64,000 bases of DNA from Elioraea sp. (GTDB lineage: Bacteria; Pseudomonadota; Alphaproteobacteria; Acetobacterales; Acetobacteraceae): positions 1 to 64,000 of the forward strand of contig NZ_JALHPR010000022.1 of assembly GCF_022842375.1 (NCBI RefSeq), given 5' to 3'. The position numbers and the translations under genes are program-made. The notes beneath the pieces are model-generated. The model had not been told where the DNA came from and did not search any database. It was given only the letters and a program-made list of their open reading frames with translations. The stretch's first letter is position 1. Every line of letters starts with the position of its first letter. Of this stretch, positions 60,255 through 64,000 are shown one piece after another.

Positions 60255-61381
60255 GCGTCACCGATACGCTCGCGCGCCTCGTCGCGTATGACACGCAGAA
60301 CCCGGGGCCGGGCGAGGGTGAATGCGCTCCCTGGATTGCCGGGCGCCTTGCAGCACTTGGGGCGGAGGTGACGATCGACGGCTTCGCGCCAGGCCGGCCG
60401 AACGTGATAGGGCGCATCGCCAACGGTCCCGGCCCAGTGTTCGCGTTCAACACGCACATGGACGTGGTGCCCGCCGGCGAGGGGTGGTCGGGCGATGCCT
60501 TCACGTTGCGTGAGCGTGATGGACACCTGGTCGGCCGCGGTGCCTGCGACGCCAAGGGCTCACTTGCGGCGATGCTGCACGCGATGGAAGCGCTCGCCGC
60601 CGATCGCGCCACATGGTCGGGCACGCTGCTCGGCGTGTTCGTGGCCGATGAGGAGGTGTCGTCACGCGGCGCGAAGCACCTGGCATCGACGCGGCCCGGC
60701 ATCGACTTCGTGGTCGTCGGCGAGCCTTCCGGCAACGCGCCCATCATCGCGCACAAGGGAAGCCTGCGCCCGCGCGTCGTCGTGCGTGGGCGGACGGCGC
60801 ATTCGGGAACGCCAGATCTCGGCCTGAACGCGATCTATCAGGCCGGGCTCCTGCTGCCGCGCATCGCCGCTCTGCACGCGCGGCTCCGCGACATCGTCCA
60901 CCCGCTCGTGGGCTCGCCAAGCCTGACGGTGACGCGCGCCGAGGCCGGCATCGCCGACAACATCGTGCCTGACCGGTGCGCGCTGCTGCTCGATCGTCGC
61001 CTCGTGCCCGGCGAGACGGAGGGAGATGCGGTCGCGGTGATCGAGGCCATGCTCGCCGAGGCGGCAGCGGACGGCATCACCGCCGCGATCGAGGCGCTCG
61101 TGCCGACGACCGGCGGGCCAGCCGAGACGAAGCCCGATCACCCCATCGTCGCCGCGGCTCTCGTTGCCGCCGCGCGCCACGGCGTTGCCGATCCGACGCC
61201 GGCGGGCTTCCAGGGGGCCTGCGATTTCGTGCATTTCCGCAACATCGGCGCCGAAGGCGTCGTGCTCGGCCCCGGCGACCTTGCCGTCGCGCACAAGCCG
61301 GACGAGTTCGTGCCGCGCGCGGCACTCGAAGCGGCCGTCGGCATCTACGCCGACATCGCGCGCGCGATGCTGGCGCGCTGA
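60251..61381 (+). CDS. M20 family deacylase (acetylornithine deacetylase/DapE type)
   Basis: A 376-residue zinc hydrolase. Motifs: FNTHMDVVPAG (His, Asp; near 60-70), GRGACDAKGSLAAML (bridging Asp near 98), VADEEVSSRGAKH (Glu pair near 132), VVVGEPSG (near 158) and the late HKPDEFVP His. In this operon it probably removes an acyl group from the imported amino-acid derivative. Overlaps the next gene as TGATG. Confidence 0.88.
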   Translation: MSVTDTLARLVAYDTQNPGPGEGECAPWIAGRLAALGAEVTIDGFAPGRPNVIGRIANGPGPVFAFNTHMDVVPAGEGWSGDAFTLRERDGHLVGRGACDAKGSLAAMLHAMEALAADRATWSGTLLGVFVADEEVSSRGAKHLASTRPGIDFVVVGEPSGNAPIIAHKGSLRPRVVVRGRTAHSGTPDLGLNAIYQAGLLLPRIAALHARLRDIVHPLVGSPSLTVTRAEAGIADNIVPDRCALLLDRRLVPGETEGDAVAVIEAMLAEAAADGITAAIEALVPTTGGPAETKPDHPIVAAALVAAARHGVADPTPAGFQGACDFVHFRNIGAEGVVLGPGDLAVAHKPDEFVPRAALEAAVGIYADIARAMLAR

Positions 61382-62466
61382 TGCCGCGCCGCATCACCCT
61401 CTCGCGGATCACGCTGCGCTATGCCGACAAGCTTGTGCTGCACACCGCCTCCTCAGGCACCGTGCCGGGGCTCGATGAGCTTCGCCTCGTCATCCACCAG
61501 GACGGCGCGCTCGCCGGCATCGGCGCGAGCCGCATCAACATCCGCTACCTCAACGGGCTCGATCCCGAGATGCTCGCGCGTGATGCCGTCGCACTCTGCC
61601 GGTCATTGCGCTGGCAGTGCGAGCCGGAAGCCGTGCTTGCCGATTGCGATGCGGCGAACCCGCCCGGTCCTCTGCGCATGCTGGTCGAGATGGCCGTACG
61701 CGATGCCGAGGCACGCATCCGCGACGTTCCGCTCGCCGTGCTGCTTGGCGGCGCGCTGGAGCTGACGACGCACACGAACCAGACGCTGTTCTGGACCGAC
61801 GATGCCGCGATGCTCGCGCGCGCCGGTGCCTACCTCGCGCGCGGCTTCTCCGACCTCAAGCTTCGCGTCGGCGCCGGCACGATCGATGACGATCTTCGCC
61901 GCCTTGCCCTGCTGCGCGGCCTCGCGCCGGAGGCCACCCTGTCCGCCGACGCCAACGGGCGGTGGACGGTCGAGGAGGCGGAAACCTTCATTGCCGGCGC
62001 CGCGCCGCTCGGCCTCGTCTCTCTCGAACAGCCACTCGCGCCCGGCGAGCGCGCGGGACTCGCGCGGCTCACGGGCACCACGATCATCCTCGACGAGGAG
62101 ATGGCGAGCGACGAGGCGGTCGCCTGGCTCGCCGCCACGCGTGCTGCACCTGTCGCGCACCTGAAGCTGACCAAGCTCGGCGGCATCGACAGGGTGATGG
62201 CCGCCGCGCGCCAGCTTGCCGACGCCGGCGTCGGGATCATGGTTGGGCAGATGAACGAGGGCGTGCCAAGCACGCTTGCCGCGGCGCACGTCGCCATGGC
62301 GCTCGGCGCCTCCTTGCGCGAGCTCTACGGCGCCGACCTGATGGTGGGCGATCCGTGCGGCGCGCTGCACTACGACCAGGGGCGGTTGCATGTTCCGCCT
62401 GGTGCTGGCCTCGGCATCGCCGAGGTGGCGGAGGCTGGCGAGATCCTGTGGGAGCAGACGGTATGA
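61381..62466 (+). CDS. Enolase-superfamily enzyme (muconate lactonizing/dipeptide epimerase-like)
   Basis: A 361-residue barrel enzyme. Metal ligands D190 (SADANG), E216 (SLEQPL) and D238 (ILDEEM), and the second-base K262 in HLKLTKLGG fit the MLE/dipeptide-epimerase subgroup. At the first base motif, usually KxK, the sequence reads LKLR (K160, R162), so the usual second lysine is Arg. The role may be epimerisation or racemisation of an N-substituted amino acid, matching its M20 neighbour. Overlaps genes on both sides. Confidence 0.82.
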   Translation: MPRRITLSRITLRYADKLVLHTASSGTVPGLDELRLVIHQDGALAGIGASRINIRYLNGLDPEMLARDAVALCRSLRWQCEPEAVLADCDAANPPGPLRMLVEMAVRDAEARIRDVPLAVLLGGALELTTHTNQTLFWTDDAAMLARAGAYLARGFSDLKLRVGAGTIDDDLRRLALLRGLAPEATLSADANGRWTVEEAETFIAGAAPLGLVSLEQPLAPGERAGLARLTGTTIILDEEMASDEAVAWLAATRAAPVAHLKLTKLGGIDRVMAAARQLADAGVGIMVGQMNEGVPSTLAAAHVAMALGASLRELYGADLMVGDPCGALHYDQGRLHVPPGAGLGIAEVAEAGEILWEQTV

Positions 62467-63623
62467 CCGAGATGGAACGCGGCATCGAGAGCGCGTTTCC
62501 GCGCACCGAGTACGAGGCACGATGTGCACGCGTGCGCGAAGGCCTCGCTGCACGCGGGCTCGATGCTGCCGTGTTCACGGGGCCGGAGAACATCTTCTAC
62601 CTCACCGGCCAGCAGACGCCTGGGTACTACACCTTCCAGTGCCTGATCTTCCCGGCAGACGGCGAGCCGCTGTTCCTTCTGCGCCAGCTCGAACTCACCA
62701 ACTTTCTGCGCAACACATTCCTGGAGCGGTATGAGACGTACGGCGACGGCACCACGCCCGCCGGCCTCGTTGTCGAGACGCTGAGAAAATCCGGGCTTTC
62801 GGGCAAGCGTGTCGCGATCGAGAAGGGCGGCTGGTTCCTGCCGATCAGCTTCTTCGAGGCGCTTTCCGCCGCCCTGCCGCGCATCGAGGATGCGACGGGC
62901 ATCGTCGAGACGCTGCGGCGCGTGAAGTCACCGTCCGAGATCGCGGCGCTGGAGGAAAGCGGGCACCAGGCCGATGCGGGCATCGCTGCCGGCATCGCCG
63001 CGGTGCGCGAAGGGGTGAGCGAGAACGACGTGGTCGCTGCCATGATGCACGCCGCCATCGCCGCGGGTGCGGAGTACATGGGGATGGAGCCGCTGGTGTC
63101 GTCCGGCCCCCGCTCCGGCGTGCCGCATGCGACGTGGCGTCGACGCACACTGGTGCGCGGCGATGCTGTGTTCCTCGAGATGTCGGGCTGCTTCAACCGC
63201 TATCACACGGGGCTGATGCGCACCGCCTGGCTCGGCGAGCCGCCGAAGCTCGCGCGTGAGCTCGAGGCCGTGGTGCAGGAGGCGCTGGCCGCCGTGCTCG
63301 ACACCGCGAAACCCGGCGTGACCTGCGCCGAGGCGCATCGCGCGGCGCAACGTGTCATCGATCGCGCCGGCATGACGGAGCGCTACCGCAAGCGCAGCGG
63401 CTACTCACTCGGCATCTCCTTCGCGCCGGATTGGGGTGAGTGGCAGGTGCTGTCGCTGTTCGAGGGGATCGACGTTCCGCTCGAACCCGGCATGTGCTTC
63501 CACGTGCCGACGGCGCTGCGCGAGTACGGCGTATTCACCGTGGCACTCTCTGAGTCGATCGTGATCACCGAGACCGGCTGCCGCGTTCTCGGCACCGTGC
63601 CGCGGCGCATCGCGGTGGTGTGA
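62463..63623 (+). CDS. M24 family creatinase/ectoine hydrolase-like protein (DoeA/EutD-like)
   Basis: A 386-residue pita-bread-fold protein. Creatinase-type N-domain (about 1-150), then C-domain (about 160-380). The M24 peptidase metal motif is replaced by FLEMSGCFNRYHTGLMRTAW (237-256), as in DoeA/EutD ectoine hydrolases and creatinase, which are not metallopeptidases. It probably hydrolyses a cyclic or C-N bond in the compound handled by this operon. ATGA overlap with the enolase-type gene. Confidence 0.82.
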   Translation: MTEMERGIESAFPRTEYEARCARVREGLAARGLDAAVFTGPENIFYLTGQQTPGYYTFQCLIFPADGEPLFLLRQLELTNFLRNTFLERYETYGDGTTPAGLVVETLRKSGLSGKRVAIEKGGWFLPISFFEALSAALPRIEDATGIVETLRRVKSPSEIAALEESGHQADAGIAAGIAAVREGVSENDVVAAMMHAAIAAGAEYMGMEPLVSSGPRSGVPHATWRRRTLVRGDAVFLEMSGCFNRYHTGLMRTAWLGEPPKLARELEAVVQEALAAVLDTAKPGVTCAEAHRAAQRVIDRAGMTERYRKRSGYSLGISFAPDWGEWQVLSLFEGIDVPLEPGMCFHVPTALREYGVFTVALSESIVITETGCRVLGTVPRRIAVV

Positions 63624-63624
63624 G

Positions 63625-64000
63625 ATGGGCACGCGCGTCGCCATCATCGGCAACGGGGCGCAGGCGATCGCGGCGGCGGCCGCGATCGCAGCTGCGGCGC
63701 GCGCGGAGGGAAGGCGCGTGACCGCGCGCGCGGCCGTACCTGTGGCGCGCGATGCGCCCGAGCACGAGTTCGTTGCAGCCCATGGCGCGCTGTGGCGAAG
63801 CGAGCTGGCGCTGCTCGAATGGGCGACGGGGTGTGCGCTCGCGCCGCCAGGGGTGGATGAGGACGCCGATCTCGTCGTTTTCACGAGCGACGACGCCAGG
63901 GCCACGGTGCGGCTTTCGGCCGACGAGGTGGCGGTGGTGCATGACGGCGCCGCGCCGCACCTGGCGGAGCCTGTTCGCGCGATCGGCCTCGGGGTCACGC
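63625..64000 (+). CDS. Unrecognised protein, cut by the window end
   Basis: The frame is open for 125 codons to the right edge. It begins one base after the previous stop with MGTRVAIIGNGAQAIAAAA, which looks like the first strand and glycine turn of a nucleotide-binding Rossmann fold. No further family marks are seen in the visible part, which is Ala-rich with strands such as ADLVVFTSDD and VAVVHDG. Position suggests it belongs to the same amino-acid-derivative operon. Confidence 0.6.
   Translation, partial: MGTRVAIIGNGAQAIAAAAAIAAAARAEGRRVTARAAVPVARDAPEHEFVAAHGALWRSELALLEWATGCALAPPGVDEDADLVVFTSDDARATVRLSADEVAVVHDGAAPHLAEPVRAIGLGVT

Noticed and set aside
62463-63623. Xaa-Pro aminopeptidase
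   Set aside because: The metal-ligand motif of active M24 peptidases is replaced by FLEMSGCFNRYH, as in ectoine hydrolase and creatinase-type proteins.

Overview
The window is 64 kb of gene-dense chromosome from a high-GC Gram-negative bacterium. GC in coding regions looks close to 70%, genes are packed with 1-11 bp overlaps, and GTG starts are common. An LPS-heptose enzyme (HldE), an LpoA-like penicillin-binding-protein activator, several lipoproteins, a bactofilin and a long run of ABC scavenging systems all fit an alphaproteobacterium, most likely Rhodospirillales/Acetobacteraceae. That placement is inference from gene content; there is no rRNA here. No tRNA, rRNA, CRISPR array, insertion sequence or prophage was seen.

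Region 1 (1-20.3 kb) is mostly housekeeping and envelope. It holds hldE with an overlapping lipoprotein gene, a GDIHG-type phosphoesterase, an ABC-2 exporter, a YSC84-like protein, a YcgN-like cysteine-cluster protein, a DapA-like aldolase, panC, an FrhB/BciB-like flavoprotein coupled to an SLC13/RCK transporter, an EamA transporter, a YgjP-like metalloprotease, bactofilin, an EI24/CysZ-like protein, a PfkB kinase and typA. Two stretches stand out by low GC: a novel membrane protein (6632-7492) and a glycosyltransferase-like gene (11573-12493). A 14-bp tandem repeat lies just upstream of the latter's 3' end.

Region 2 (20.4-34.2 kb) is mixed. It has a cysteine-less relative of Asp/Glu racemases, two tandem-duplicated small membrane proteins that share an upstream motif, an M20 amidohydrolase, a WbpM/CapD-like sugar-nucleotide dehydratase, an AmpG-like permease, a DUF486 protein, a class II aldolase, a PhoR-like kinase, the lpoA-like/rsmI divergent pair, and an SbmA/BclA-like ABC protein whose nucleotide-binding domain has lost its ATPase motifs.

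Region 3 (34.2-64 kb) is a scavenging and catabolic region. A carbohydrate ABC system (two permeases, binding protein, no ATPase) flanks a GntR regulator together with a mandelate-racemase-type enzyme and an RraA-like protein. Next comes an operon of amidohydrolase, PLP enzyme and DoeB-like deacylase, facing a peptide-type binding protein and a second amidohydrolase. M20 and M28 peptidases, RidA and DUF1028 proteins follow, then a complete Dpp/Opp-type importer with a fused double ATPase, hutI with its own GntR, and an amino-acid ABC transporter cotranscribed with M20, enolase-superfamily and ectoine-hydrolase-like enzymes. Together these suggest uptake and stepwise deacylation, deamination and epimerisation of amino-acid derivatives and N-heterocycles. 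The exact substrates cannot be read from sequence.

The best leads for new biology are the pseudo-ATPase transporter, the duplicated small heme-copper-oxidase-like proteins with their conserved upstream element, the AT-rich membrane-protein gene, and a dispersed hairpin repeat found at gene ends.
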